DNA from: Rodentolepis nana
Lineage: Eukaryota; Platyhelminthes; Cestoda; Cyclophyllidea; Hymenolepididae
NCBI GenBank assembly: GCA_900617975.1
Contig: UZAE01012461.1
Location: 3,956-35,531, forward strand
Reading direction: 5' to 3'
Length of the DNA: 31,576 bases
The translations under genes were made by a program, and so were the position numbers. Positions 9,611 to 21,044 of the stretch are shown in pieces (position 1 is the stretch's first letter; every line of letters begins with the position of its first letter). The notes beneath the pieces are model-generated. The model was not told the origin of the DNA, ran no database searches, and worked only from the letters and a program-made list of their open reading frames with translations.

Positions 9611-10691
9611 GCCATAGAGTTGCGCATAAAACAATGGTTGCGTTTCATAGAAGTACCATTTGAAGCTAAAACTTCATCCGTATGTTTGCATTGAGTATTT
9701 CGGTAATATCTAAAATATAAATTACATTAATTGCATTTTATTCATCTTGTAGGCGTGGAAAATTCGATTTATTGGGCTAATATAATTTACTCTTTAATTG
9801 AGTTATATCATTTTAACATCAATGAGAACTTAAATCTAGGCTGCATTGATCCCTATCTTTTATCTTATTGCATATGGCGTAGGATCTAACTATAATCACA
9901 AACCATCATCTGTCATTAGGAGTGCCCAGAAGGCGCAGATAGATTCAGGCTGTTTCTCCTTTATTGACAAAACACTTATACTCTGAGAGGCGTGCAATGC
10001 TAATGGTAATTTGATTTGACATGAGCCAAAACAGCCCCTATCAAGTTTGCATTAGTTATTCAAATTGGTCTAAAGATAGTGATCTCCGAAATTTTCTAAA
10101 TAATTTGATTTACTTTTGAATCATTATCGGTACTGTTTATTACGCAAATAAAATTTACTCAGTGATTCATTTACAATATTTCTACGTCAATATAGAAGTA
10201 AATGGCAGATGGTTCGTCAGGTTGATGTAAAATATTTCCATATTACCACCTTAAAATGACCTATTCAAAATTAGTCATTGCAATCCACTTATTCACAGAG
10301 TATTTAAATTAAATAAGTGTAGCATATATTTTCAAATTTTCCCCATTATCAAGCCAAAATAAACAAAATCCCCATTTTTCATCTATATGTTTATATTTAA
10401 AATGTTCACTAAATAACTTAACGCATTCCTTTGAAATGCTTTTGTTGTTTGAAAATTTTATCTGAATGATTACCTTAACCACCTTTGTGTTGATAACTTC
10501 AAATTTCAACAGCTAAATGGTCTAATCAATTATCTACATACCCTTTGTAAATAATAAATTTTTACCAGCTGACTTAGCTTAATTGCAATTTAGTTTGTCT
10601 ATATTTTTTTCATTAAACAGTCTATTAATATCCTACAGAATTTAGTGTTTCCATGCGAAGGAATGATGGAGTGAAATAAAGACGTCAAAGC

Positions 10692-10707
10692 TTACTGATA
10701 TCAGTAA
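10692..10707. repeat. 16-bp perfect palindrome, left arm
   Basis: TTACTGATATCAGTAA is fully self-complementary and is preserved at the matching place in the right arm (13418-13433, where it extends to 22 bp). Its function is unknown. It could be a chance palindrome that survived in both copies. Confidence 0.7.
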
Positions 10708-10797
10708 ATTTTCAATGACGTGATCATTGCGATTGTTTTGCTGTTATTAATGTTATTTGTTTACGACAGTGTAGAGAAAAAGCCAAACAATAAGCAT

Positions 10798-11320
10798 CAA
10801 ATTTTGCGTTATAGGCTCAGGAAGTGGTCGCACAATCAAACTCAGTTTTTCAATATTGAAATATTTCGCGAATTTACAAATTCTAGCGACCAAGTGATAA
10901 AACATTTCATTTGCTTATCATCTTTAAGAAGATATCTCTCAGTTTTTTTATCTGTGGTATAGCTTAGCAATCGTATTCATGTGCTTATCAAGAAATCAGA
11001 CTTGATAGTAATCGGATTGCTAAAAGCAACCAATCATTTCACATCCGTAAAAGGTCATTGTGATGCTCATTTCTAATTACACAGGTATGGATACACAACG
11101 TACTGTTCCTAAGAGCCCAAGTTCAAAGTCTCTTGTTCAAGTGGAGTTGCCAATATAGGCGGTTTTGCTTCTACATCCCTAAAATGGGTAGAATGTGTAG
11201 TAACTGCATTAGCTAATCAGAAAGCATTAGCTGCAATTCTGAATGATTGATTCAGTATTTGTTGATTTTTGAAAGAGCTATTGCATTTCGATTGTTATTA
11301 TCAATGTTTGAATGTTTGCG
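10798..11320. mobile_element. Arm-specific 523-bp insert bounded by near-repeat
   Basis: The right arm reads straight from the counterpart of CAAACAATAA to the counterpart of TTCAAGTGCTGAAA. The left arm has about 523 extra bases between these points. The insert is flanked by AATAAGCAT (10789-10797) and AATAATCAT (11321-11329), one mismatch in nine, as expected of an old target-site duplication. The inner part (10990-11270) is related to 2690-2960. No terminal inverted repeats or coding frame are clear. A deletion from the other arm through this short repeat is the alternative. Confidence 0.45.
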
Positions 11321-11803
11321 AATAATCATTTCAAGTGCTGAAACATGACGCTGAGGTAAGAGGGGAAGGGCTGTGTAATACGGCGATTGCATGGAAACTT
11401 GAGACGTTTTCCGACTTCAAACCGATGGTTTTGCGCATTTGAGTAACATTCATTTGCCCTAGAAAGCGGGCCACGCGAGCAAAGTGCAATGAGTTTTAGA
11501 CTAAATCAAAACCGAGTGGATTTGGCCTCTATTATTGACAAATATTAAAGTGCAATCAAAGATTATTTTATTCTTAATCTGAAGATAAAAGTTAGAATAC
11601 GGATCCCGTTCAGGAACAGTATTCTTAATCCCACAGAACGCAAAAAAGTTTTGCAAATTTAAATTGTTTAACTAACTTTCCAATGTGTACTGTTTATTTT
11701 TAAGACAGTGAAAGGCATTAAAAATTTCGATTAAAAAGATAATCATTTTTGCTGATAAGAACAAAATTTCATTTTTATTATTCAAAAATTCACAGTGACA
11801 TTC

Positions 11804-12040
11804 AATATTTTTTTTAAAGGGCAGGCTTTATGATATTCATCATTAACCTTTAAACTTTAACTTCATCTTTTCCCATGGGTGAAGGTAGTACATATCTTGT
11901 AGTTAATTAATAGCAGTGCATTATCTGTCATCTGGCTTCCCAATATCTCTGGATTTCTGTCGTTATCTTTACGGCCAGACAATGAATCACTTGGGCCTTC
12001 TCCATTTTCTCCTCTAGGTCACATGGAGGACAGAGTAGCC
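11804..12040 (-). pseudogene. LINE copy C: 3' fragment with RNase-H-tail zinc finger
   Basis: This is a 5'-truncated relic of the LINE at the right edge. On the minus strand it reads CPPCDLEEKMEKAQVIHC, so the C-x2-C-x9-H-x3-C finger appears with Gln-Val-Ile-His-Cys in place of Thr-His-Leu-Ile-Arg-Cys, which shifts the His. Then QRYWEAR, a TGA where the intact copy has Arg, and the final HCY before a TAA at 11907-11909. The 3' untranslated part ends CATAAAGCCTGCC and an A-rich tail near 11804. It lies in the spacer between the two inverted arms, next to the inner end of the left arm, so it may mark a rearrangement breakpoint. Confidence 0.85.
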
Positions 12041-12219
12041 AATGGAAGATATTTATACGCATTTGTTGTAAGTAACAGTGATTATTGTTAGCGTGAAAAT
12101 GGCTTCAAAGGAATCTAATTTGAAATCATTTAACCACGAAACCAAGAAGTACTATGCGTATTCAATAGATGCCAAAAGTAATAACACTTTACTGCTTTAA
12201 ACAGAATTAGATCAAGAAT

Positions 12220-12970
12220 TCTTTCAAGTTAAACCAACTTTCACATTCCTAAACATTGGATGAGTTACCTAAAACAATGTATATCCCTTGAAAATTTCAT
12301 TTTAATAAATTTACAGGTTTCCAAACAATTGACACCCCATTTTTTGTTCAGTCGATAGTAAATCCTACCATTACCAAATCCGCATGAAAAGCCAAAGTTG
12401 TTAAGGGTTCCATACCAAGCCTGTGGTAATCAACTATATAGTTCAGAGGATCGATTTGTGTGTTTTGTTTTAAGTTGCTTTCACAGAGCAAATTTTAGGA
12501 AACAAATAAATTTAATCAAATGGGTAAGGCAATCCATTACCCATTAAAAAAAGTTAAATGCAGGCGATTTGAAATAAGGCGTTTTTCTGTGAAATTCACA
12601 TTTAAACTCCCTTTATTGAATAGGTAGCTCTTTAAGAACGTATTGTGCGATATAAGTATTGAGATTGAAGAAATTGTAATAAGAATAATATTTAAATATT
12701 TTCAATGCAGTAATAATGAATTATTAATTTTTAAATACGATACATTTTTGGTATCTTGTAATATTTAAAATAACATTTTAAAATTACAATGCTTTATTTA
12801 AAAAATATATTTAATTAGCTTACCTCTTTTTGCAAAAACTGCTTTTAATGGAAAATTTAATTTGAACTAAAATTCAAAGTGACGAATAGTAGAAATCTCA
12901 GTAAAACGCATTTCAAAATTTCAGCGGCAGTAAGGGACGGAAAGTTGAGGAACACATCGATTTTCAATCG
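12220..12970 (-). pseudogene. G2: decayed copy of the secreted family
   Basis: On the minus strand: an exon-2 relic at about 12905-12970 (VSIENRCV, compare VVHGGQYRCV in G1), fused without an intron to an exon-3 relic ending at a GTAAGC donor (exon end 12824; FTEISTIRHFEF compares with ILDASYPFIRLAKG); an exon-5 relic 12477-12315 behind an AG, with VGFTID, stop, TKNGVSIVWKP and a GTAAAT donor; and an exon-6 relic from 12268 (VTHPMFRNVKVGLT). Exons 1 and 4 are not recognised. Several in-frame stops make it certain that this copy is dead. Its exon-2 relic coincides with the inner edge of the right arm, so the arm break lies within this gene unit. Confidence 0.6.
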
Positions 12971-14875
12971 AAACTTATAAAGCCTTCACTATCTTTCAAA
13001 TAAACAGTACACATTGGAAAGTTAATAACAAAATTTAAGTTTGCAAAACTTTATTTTTGCATTTCGTGGGGCAAAAATTCTGGTCCTAAACGTGATTACT
13101 AATAAAATAATCTTTGATCGTACATTAATATTGGTTAATAATATTGGCCAAATGCACTTTGCTCGCGTAAAATGCATTCTAGGGCAAATGAATGTTACTC
13201 AAATGAGTAAAACCATCGGTTTGAAGTCGGAAAACGTCTCAAGCTTACATACAATCGCCGATAGGATTGCCGCCGTATTACACACCCCTCTCGATCTCAC
13301 CTTAGCGTCATATTTCAGCACTTGAAGTGGTGTTTATTGTTTGGTCTTTTTCTACACTACCGTAAACAAAAAAATTAATAACAGCAAAACAATCGTAATG
13401 ATTTTGTCTTTGATAATTTACTGATATCAGTAAATTTTGAAGTCTTTATTTCATTCCATTTGCTTGGAAACACTAAACTCTTCAGGAAGTCAATAGACTG
13501 TTAATGGAAAAAATATAGACAATCTAAATTGTTATTAAGTAAAATCAGCTGATAAATATTTGCCATTTTCAAAGAGTATAAAAATAATTGCTTGGTCTAT
13601 TTAGCTGTTGACATTTGTAGTTATCAACACGAAGGTGTTTAAGGTAATCATTCTGACAAAAGTTTCATTCAACAAACGCCATTCAAATGAATGAGTTCAG
13701 TTATTTCAATGCGCCCACGTTATATTGTAAATATAGGTATACAGAATAATGCTGAGGATTTTGTTTATTTTGACTTGATAATGGAGTAAATTTTAAAATA
13801 TATGACGCACTTATTTAATGTAATTACTCTGTGAATATGTGAATTTCAATCGCAAATTTAGAATAGCTAATTTCAACGTGGTTATACGGAAATATTTACA
13901 TCAACTTGACCAACCATCTGCCATTTACTTCTATATTGACGTAGAAATATTATAAATGAATCACTGAGTAAATTTTATTTGCGTAATAAACAGTACCGAT
14001 AATGATTCAAAGTAAATCAAGTTATTTTGAAAATTTCGGAGGCTACTATTTTTACACCAATTTGAATAACTAATGCAAACTTGAAAAGGGTTTTTTTTGT
14101 CTCTAGACAAAATGAGATTCTAATATGAAAATTGTTAAAAAAAATTACCATTAGAATTGAGTGTCTTTTAGAATATAATTATTTTGTAAACAGAGGTGAA
14201 ACAGCATGAATCTACTCAATACCCCCTTATAGAATGTGGTTATGAATATTCACTGATGATATTTTTCAGCTGAGCCTTTGCGGTTACATTTTTTTTAAAC
14301 ACATGTTCAGCTTAAAACCGACGTTTTGCTTTGCTTTGGCCAATTCGGAGATTAAGGGTACATTCAAGAGGTCTTTATAGAAGATTAGTGATATTAAACA
14401 TCTCACTGCAAGCTAATTGACGATAGTGCAAGAATAATTTTAGTTCTGAATAAAAAGTCAGCCAAGGTGGACTCAGATGGAAGTAAGGTGAGGGTCGGGA
14501 GTGGAACGGTTTATAAGGTAACCGATGAAAAATATGGTTTGCGTAACTGCTTGTCTAAGAATTTCCCTAGAATCACTTTCAATAACCTAAAATAATAAAC
14601 GTAATTGTTTCTTCTGGAATGGTGAACGCTAAAATTGATGGTTTTCAATTAGGAATATTTATAAGTGTTTAATTTGAGCAACATCATATAACATTTGTAG
14701 TAAGATCAGGCCGCAACGAAAGCAGATTTAAAGTCATGTAAAAATATATGAATCTAGAACAATGGAAATAGCTTTGGTTTTACTTTCAATAAAAATTCTT
14801 GAAGTTAAAGAAATTCAATTAGTTAATATCAAGGCGCAAATTTATGAATGTAAACTATACTCCAGAACGCTTGCT
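12957..14875 (+). repeat. Right arm of large imperfect inverted repeat
   Basis: This is the reverse complement of the left arm, about 1.9 kb long against 2.9 kb because it lacks two left-arm segments. By eye the matching parts look around 80 percent identical, with runs of 20-30 identical bases (for example near 13200-13250). Its minus strand carries the SLRPDLT exon relic (about 14690-14735). Homology of the unit continues past the arm: 14970-15060 matches 7107-7190 in direct orientation. Confidence 0.85.
13415..13436. repeat. 22-bp perfect palindrome, right arm
   Basis: AATTTACTGATATCAG continues as its own complement. The 16-bp core is identical to the palindrome at 10692-10707 in the other arm. 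Confidence 0.7.
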
Positions 14876-14969
14876 TTGGTTTGTACCACTCCTGTTTTTT
14901 TTGGAAAAATAGTGGAGATAATTTATCGAAACCACGATATTCATAAATATCAATATTACTGATTTGAAT

Positions 14970-15065
14970 AGAGTAGCATACCATTCCTGGGGAAATGTGC
15001 TTTCTATTACTGTTAAAACGTTCGTTTTAAAAACTTGAAATGAGGTGAATTTGGGATGTTGACGA
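14970..15065 (-). pseudogene. Relic of the exon-5/6 region at the end of the array
   Basis: On the minus strand one frame reads QHPKFTSFQVFKTNVLTV. This resembles G1 exon 5 (SPYFSRVFKTEYTLRL) and G3 (FQHPVSTFYINYENLKV). The DNA also aligns with 7107-7190 (GGGGAAATG, then GTTTTAAAAAC). No earlier exons are found to the right, so this copy of the gene is cut off here and the duplicated array seems to end at about 15.1 kb. Confidence 0.45.
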
Positions 15066-18000
15066 TAAGCTGAGTTTGATTACAATTTGTATAATTATTT
15101 TATTTAACGTCCCCCTCCTATGAAAGGCTTTATTTGTTACTTTCAAGGCTTTGATTTTGAACTATAAGGCTTGTTTTAAAATAACCTATTATCCGAATGA
15201 CAATCAAATAGAAGAAATCATGGCAATGTTATAATCCTGTAAATGTGCAAATTTTCAGTTTCACGCAAAATCAGGTATTAATGGAGCAAATTGCACATAT
15301 ATTACATAACTAATTAAATTGAAAATTAATGTTGGTAAATTTCTTCAAACCAACGTTTCATTCATAGAATTTGAAATTTGGGCCTTCAAAGACATTTCTA
15401 CTTATTTGCAGGCACTAAATGTAATGCTGAGTAAATATCAATTTTTTTCACTGATGACCCGATCACATTTAAAACTTCGAATTTTAAAGCACTTTCCTAG
15501 TCCATAAAAAATTGAAATCAAAAGCAAAACTGTCAATGTGAAAACTAGGCGGCTATTTATAATCAAATGATTTTTGAAAAAGCGAATATTTAATTGATAC
15601 ATGAGGGGCGATTGCTCACTTCCAATGTTGCGGGCAATTTAAAAACAAACTGTCAATTGAAATGTGGCGAAAGATAAGTGAATTCGCTTGCTCTATAATA
15701 CACACGGACGCTCTGAAATGAGGCAATGAGTTCGGTCTGATATGTTATTCCCATCGAAAACATTCGTGCTCTTCCACCAACAAATCACGTCTTATTGCGT
15801 CCACCTCATAACCTCTGATTAGCAAACCTGCCTTCACTTACGATGAGTCCTTACTGGGTGTGTGGTAGAGTTGGTGTTTTTGTAAAAATTTGGTTCAAAT
15901 ATTGCGATCGAGTTGATTTAGAAATCAAGATCAAAAGATATAACTTCAACGAGCAGAACAACTACAAATGCCCACTGATATATGCCGTAGCCGATATTCA
16001 CAAGCTATGATAGGTGTTAGTGAATAAAACGGATAATTGAGATAGAATGTCCATTGCAAAACCGAGATGAAGAAATTGTATTTTCCAAAAACCCGATATG
16101 ACAATATTATTTTCATTGTATCTAGATAAAGCTCACATTTCATCATGAGCAAGAAATTTTAATTTTACATTTCAAGTGGCTAGTGATGTTGAATTTTATT
16201 AAATCCTTAATTAATATAATAAAAATTAAAGCTAATTAACGTGCCTTTTAATTAACCGATAGAATACCGACTGAAGCCACTACATGCTTCTCGAGGGTTG
16301 ACACGTAAAAAGCGAGTGACTAATAAACAGACGTATCAGTTATTTGATAAAAAGATTTAAAAAATTAAATTCATAAGGGCAAAGTTGAAATTAAAAATGA
16401 ATAGTTGCCACCTTTTACATATATATTAGTCTCATTTATATTTATATTAGGAAATAAACGTTTGATGTATATATCTTATTACATCGTCAAAGTAAAACTA
16501 TTGAGTAAACTGCCATAAAATAGATTGAAATATTTATTTATATCGTGTTACTGAAGCAATGTTTCGAGACTTTCAAGGGCAATAATTTAACCGTTATAAT
16601 TTAAACTTGGCATTCACGCAACTACTTATATAAATTAAAGTAGTGTGTCATTCATGCAAACTTTCACGTATATAAATTTGGCCATTTTGCAAATTAAAAA
16701 CAATTAATGCTTAATAAGTCAACCGAGATGATTAAATATTGCGTCTTTATAGTCAGAATCAATTAAGTATTTTGAGATTTTTGCGTTCTTTACATTTAAA
16801 TAACTTGATTATATTTAAGTTCCCAACAATAACACTTGACTAAGCAACTATTGTCCCAACACACCATGAAACAAAAATTCCCTGCTTCAATCGACACAGA
16901 CGATATCTTCGAATCATTAATATGCGGAAAGCATCAGTGGTTTGTTTCATACCTGAAATTTTTGCGAAATATTTATTTCAAATAGAGAACTTGTTTTGAG
17001 TGTCATCAAAAGGAATCGATTTTGCTAAGGGTGCAAACACCGAGGTGATGAATATTATGCGGCATCACATGTTATCATATGGAATTAACATTTCTCATAA
17101 TATTCATGAAAAATTAAATGTCTTTAGAAAAGTGAAACAATCAAAATTAATCATTTGTCATAATAAATCATCTTAAATTAAAGATATTGTTATATCTATA
17201 TATAACGAAACAGTAATAATGGTAAAACTTTTGTCATCTATTTCATTCAATATTTGAGCGTCAATTAAATACAACATTCGAATTTATCTTTTATAGCATC
17301 CAAAAACGTCTCTTATCTTTGCAATTTCGAGCAATGATAGACATATAAACATTTGAATTATTTCTTATGCAAATTAAAGTTCATTTATCACTGGTTTTAT
17401 TTCATTCAAACTTATCATTACATTGATTGACATAACACCTATAAAGACGATTGAAAGGTGCACCATGTTGCAGTTTCGATGTTTTTACGTTAATGAAATA
17501 ATCAGTAGGCCACCTTTTCAAATTTCAACTTGATATTTCATCCAACAATCAAAATATAATAAATACAGAATTTTGCATAGGCCGATTAATATGATAAAAT
17601 GTACAAGAAAATAGATAAAACTTAAAAATGTTGCCAATAAATAAAGATAAACTTGGTTTCATATATAAGAATTATATTAGTTTTTGAATATATTTTATCA
17701 CTTTGTTAATGAAATATGGAATGTCAGAACTGCTATAAATGTAATTGAAGGATTGATTTTGTTTTCCGTTTATGTATCTTTTCATCAAAATGAAAAAAAA
17801 TGAATTAATTTAATTCAATCCAAATAAGAAATGTTAGTTAACAGCCAATTAATAATAAGTATAGCTTTCCTCTTATATCATTTCACATACTTGAATCGTA
17901 AATTAAAATTTCAACTTAAAGATTTAGACAGTATTAAAAGTACAATTTAATTTAAAATGTCTGTTATACTCCGATCGATTGGATTTAAATAATGACTTGG

Positions 18001-18548
18001 AAATGACGTTGTATTTTATAAATGACAACCGGACAAAGTGTATAGCAGGGGCAAAAAGTTTGGAGAGAACTGATAATCACATGGTTTTCCAAAATATTAA
18101 ATGAAATATTAGAAAATCAATATAATGAAAAGTTTCAATATTGAGTGTCGAAAATTGCTGTATTTAACTATGTTTAACATCTTTTTCGAACTATGCAATT
18201 TAAAGAACAGGTGCTTAAAAATTTGACTATTTGGTCTCGTGCAAGTATTGCGGAACTTCAAAATTTAGCTCATGGAATTCGCGGTAGAAAACTTGGTAAA
18301 AGGTCTGATGAGTGATGCCAACAGTATTCGCATATTTTCAATGAATAAAATGGAATTTATAGATGGAAATATTACGCATTCAATGACATAAGCGAAATTC
18401 GAGAGATTGCAATCAGACCAACGATTTATCGGTGCCATAAGTAATCTAGTAATTCAACTTTCTTATTGATGTACTTGTACTACAATATATATTAAGGATC
18501 TTTTCTCCTTATGGAAAGGAATACACTGAAAATAGTCAATTCACTTAT
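15066..18548. other. Gene-free AT-rich stretch
   Basis: I see no supported gene, RNA or element. On the minus strand an open run (about 15905-15838) ends at a GTAAGT donor-like site, but no acceptor or sister copy supports an exon. The short open frames here have no context. Confidence 0.5.
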
Positions 18549-18892
18549 ATATTCAACCTGGGGTGCGCGATAGACTTACCTCCAAGTGGTGCAACCTGGG
18601 CAGCGTATACTCATACGGCAAAAAGTCTATTAGCCGGCAGTTGACTTCTGACTTCAACCTACCATGGCACGATTGCTTGTCATATTGGACCCCTTCCACA
18701 ATACTCAACTTACCTTTTTCTCCACCTTTGTGTCTGTCTGCTTCCTTTACATCTGTGAATCGCTCTTCTGTTTCCCACCAGTCGACTTTCTTCTACTTGA
18801 TAAACCTTCCATCTGTAAAGCCCGAAGGCTGCTAAATGGCTAATAATAGCTATCAAAACGCCTGCCATTTGAAATAAATAAATATTCAACCT
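18549..18892 (+). mobile_element. SINE-like retroposon, copy 2, with target-site duplication
   Basis: The element proper is 18560-18881 (322 bp), flanked by perfect 11-bp duplications ATATTCAACCT at 18549-18559 and 18882-18892. It begins GGGGTGCGCGATAGAC, matches the copy at 3197-3507 throughout, and ends CCTGCCATTTGAAATAAATAAA. That last block is identical to the 3' end of the LINE at 30555. A clear duplication plus a simple-repeat tail indicates target-primed reverse transcription. A weak box-A-like string (TGGTGCAACCTGG, 18588-18600) exists but there is no box B, so the head is not clearly tRNA-derived. Open frames crossing it are shadows. Confidence 0.82.
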
Positions 18893-18963
18893 AATGCGCA
18901 CGTATTCGAAGAATAATTTTAACTAAAAAGGCGTTTCTGTGCTTCATTCATGCAAAAAATATT

Positions 18964-19005
<42 letters not shown>

Positions 19006-20600
19006 AATATATGCATATGTATATATATATATATATATGCAACTATTAAACTACATTTAATAACTTAAATCTTGCACGTTTTGCCTAAAAGTCAAACTCC
19101 ATGTTTTTCAAAAACCCATGCTACTAAAGAGTCAAGCAATTATCGTGAATACTACTTAAATTACCACGAGGCCTCTAGACAGCTCATCATTTTTAATAAG
19201 AATTAGCTCGTTTCCATGCCACGTACATTAAAAATTTAGTATCTTGCGTCATTTGATAAGGAATAAAATTCTCGCTGCCCCTAATGTCAACTGAAATGGC
19301 TTTTCAATTATTGTGCATTTGATCTGATTGGTTAGGCAATTTGGAATCGCTAACCGTTTACAATTTTAGAGGTCCCGTTGGCGTTTGCATGCTGCCTTCC
19401 CAACTTTTGACCTGAATAATTGAAGTTTTTCCATTAATTTATAAACGATTTAACAAATTTTCGAATTAACCAGCAACTTTAAATTTATTGAACGCAAGAT
19501 AATTTACTTAGTCAGAGGAATAGATTAAGCACAGCTGGTCATAATATTTTCTAAAACTAGATATGCATGAGCATCAGCAATAGCTAATGTTCTAAATAAA
19601 GCATAGGGTGTTTATTAATGAAGTTAATTCATTGAGAGAACTGTTATGCAGATGATTGAAAGCTTAATATCTTTTTTCATCCCAAAATAATTACATCAAG
19701 AGGGATAAATTCAAAGTAGATAATTTCAAAAAAAAATCATTTATTTTTTTTACTTGTCATAAGTAAAACAATTATATAACAATAGATATTCATGTAACAT
19801 TGTACCTATAATAAAATATTGCATTAAGAATTTAAAAATTGAAATATTTAATAGCAAAATTCAAATGTATTAACACCAACTGTAAAATTCAAATATATAA
19901 GAAGTTATTTACGAGCTTATACCCACTTGCAAATTATTTGCTTTAATTGGACTGATTTGAATCGATCACACTAAGATGTTATTAATTAAATCTTTGTTTT
20001 TAGCAGATATTCTAACAAACTTGAGCTACTAATGTACATCTTCGAATGTCGAGATATTAATATCTTACAAATGAAAATTTAATTAAAACCATGTATAAAT
20101 TTAGAAATAAAATTAACCTTCCCAATGAGAACTGTATTTTTGGATGAATTTTATACCTTCTATAATGCGGGAGCATTGAATTCATATATGAACTCCACTG
20201 TCCGTCTGTTCTCACTTAACCTGCGTTTCAAACGTTACGAACTATAAAATTGAAATTTTTAGAAATGAATCCTGTCAGATTTCCAGAACTATCGAATAGG
20301 CATCTTTATTTACTAGCCCATTTTGCCACCAAGTGTGCCTTTTACGACTTACTAACTATACTGCAAGGCGGAGACCCAAAACAGATTTTATTACTTTAGG
20401 TACGAATGGTTTCTCAAAATTTTACTTCACCGCCTATTTTTCAAATTAATGTCCAGGATACTTTGAATGGAAGTACTAAGACGGTTTATCAAGTCCTCTA
20501 TCAATCAACCAAAATTCGTCCAACAATTATATGAAAAAATTTGCGCTATAATCTTTATAAATCTCTTAACAATAAAAAAAATAATTAACACCAAAATATT
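18893..20600. other. Gene-free AT-rich stretch
   Basis: Apart from the AT palindrome at 18959-19038 I see nothing that can be supported. Confidence 0.55.
18959..19038. repeat. (AT)n microsatellite with palindromic ends
   Basis: Two AT runs (about 18967-19001 and 19016-19038) are separated by ATTGAATATATGCATATGT. The first run is framed by ATTCAAT and ATTGAAT, so 18959-19012 is one perfect palindrome able to extrude a cruciform. Its length is likely polymorphic. Confidence 0.85.
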
Positions 20601-20624
20601 ATATTTAATTTGAAAGAAAACCGA

Positions 20625-20630
20625 TTTATT
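20625..20630 (-). terminator. Polyadenylation signal of the secreted peptide gene
   Basis: AATAAA on the minus strand, 127 bp beyond the stop codon at 20757. It is the first such signal downstream of the gene. Confidence 0.6.
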
Positions 20631-20756
20631 TAATTGTAAGTTTTAAAATTTCCATGTAAAGTTAAATATGTAAAAACACAATAAAAAGTCATTTCTATTG
20701 TAGTATGAATGAGACAGATTTTTTCCGCTATCATGGCTACTCTCCAGGTAGCCTTG

Positions 20757-20972
20757 TTAAGGGTACTGGTCCCTAATTCTGGGTTGAGGAGGATAGGGGC
20801 CGCCTGCAGATGGCCCGTTGTCCACTTTTTCCGCAGGCATAAAACCACCCCCACTGGGACCCCCTTGATTGCCGTCATCTGGTAAACGCCACTCCCATTC
20901 TGCATTTATTTGATCAATGCCATTAGCAAGTAGAAATATCACGATAAAAAGCCAACTGCATATAACCTTCAT
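20757..20972 (-). CDS. Short secreted Gly/Pro-rich peptide, single exon
   Basis: Intact 71-residue frame. Residues 1-24 form a classic signal peptide (MKVICSWLFIVIFLLANG, then IDQINA), with cleavage likely before EWEWRL. The predicted mature part is about 47 residues, has no cysteine, and is rich in Gly and Pro (NQGGPSGGGF, NGPSAGGPYPPQPRIRDQYP). The coding part is clearly more GC-rich than its surroundings. An upstream in-frame ATG at 21017 lies only 14 bp below the TATA box (21031-21038) and so above the expected transcription start near 21005; I therefore start at 20972. An AATAAA follows at 20625-20630. I do not recognise the family; an antimicrobial, salivary or cuticle-associated peptide is possible but unproven. 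Confidence 0.8.
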   Translation of the reverse strand: MKVICSWLFIVIFLLANGIDQINAEWEWRLPDDGNQGGPSGGGFMPAEKVDNGPSAGGPYPPQPRIRDQYP

Positions 20973-21030
20973 GGCGTTACAACAACGGAAAGTGAGAACT
21001 TTAATTTTCCACCACACATTTCATGAACCA

Positions 21031-21038
21031 CATTTATA
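21031..21038 (-). promoter_or_regulatory. TATA box of the secreted peptide gene
   Basis: The minus strand reads GGGTATAAATGTGG, 59 bp or more upstream of the ATG at 20972. Transcription is expected about 30 bp downstream, leaving a leader of about 35 bases. Confidence 0.6.
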
Positions 21039-21044
21039 CCCACT

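Larger units (their letters stand above)
8850..11740 (-). repeat. Left arm of large imperfect inverted repeat
   Basis: This arm is the reverse complement of 12957-14875. Matching points include 11681-11696 with 13000-13015 (CCAATGTGTACTGTTTA), 11400-11480 with 13165-13245, 10692-10707 with 13418-13433, 10090-10240 with 13895-14050, 9240-9380 with 14290-14410, and 8941-8960 with 14763-14782. The arm is longer than its partner because it holds two segments the other lacks: about 9412-9890 (containing a coding exon) and 10798-11320. It encodes the 3' half of the secreted family on the plus strand, opposite to its neighbours G1 and G2. Confidence 0.85.

Noticed and set aside
9415..9648. 77-codon minus-strand open frame
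   Set aside because: Antisense of the plus-strand exon 9426-9610; it has a donor-like GTAAGG, but the sister copy needs frameshifts to keep it, while the plus frame keeps its stop.
13041..13325. 94-codon plus-strand open frame in the right arm
   Set aside because: The left arm has insertions and stops that break the frame although the DNA is well conserved, and the family reads on the other strand here.
15838..15905. Possible minus-strand exon ending at GTAAGT
   Set aside because: No acceptor in reach and no related copy in the window.
18588..18600. Box-A-like string in SINE-like copy 2
   Set aside because: No box B at a suitable distance and the position is too far from the 5' end for a tRNA-derived head.
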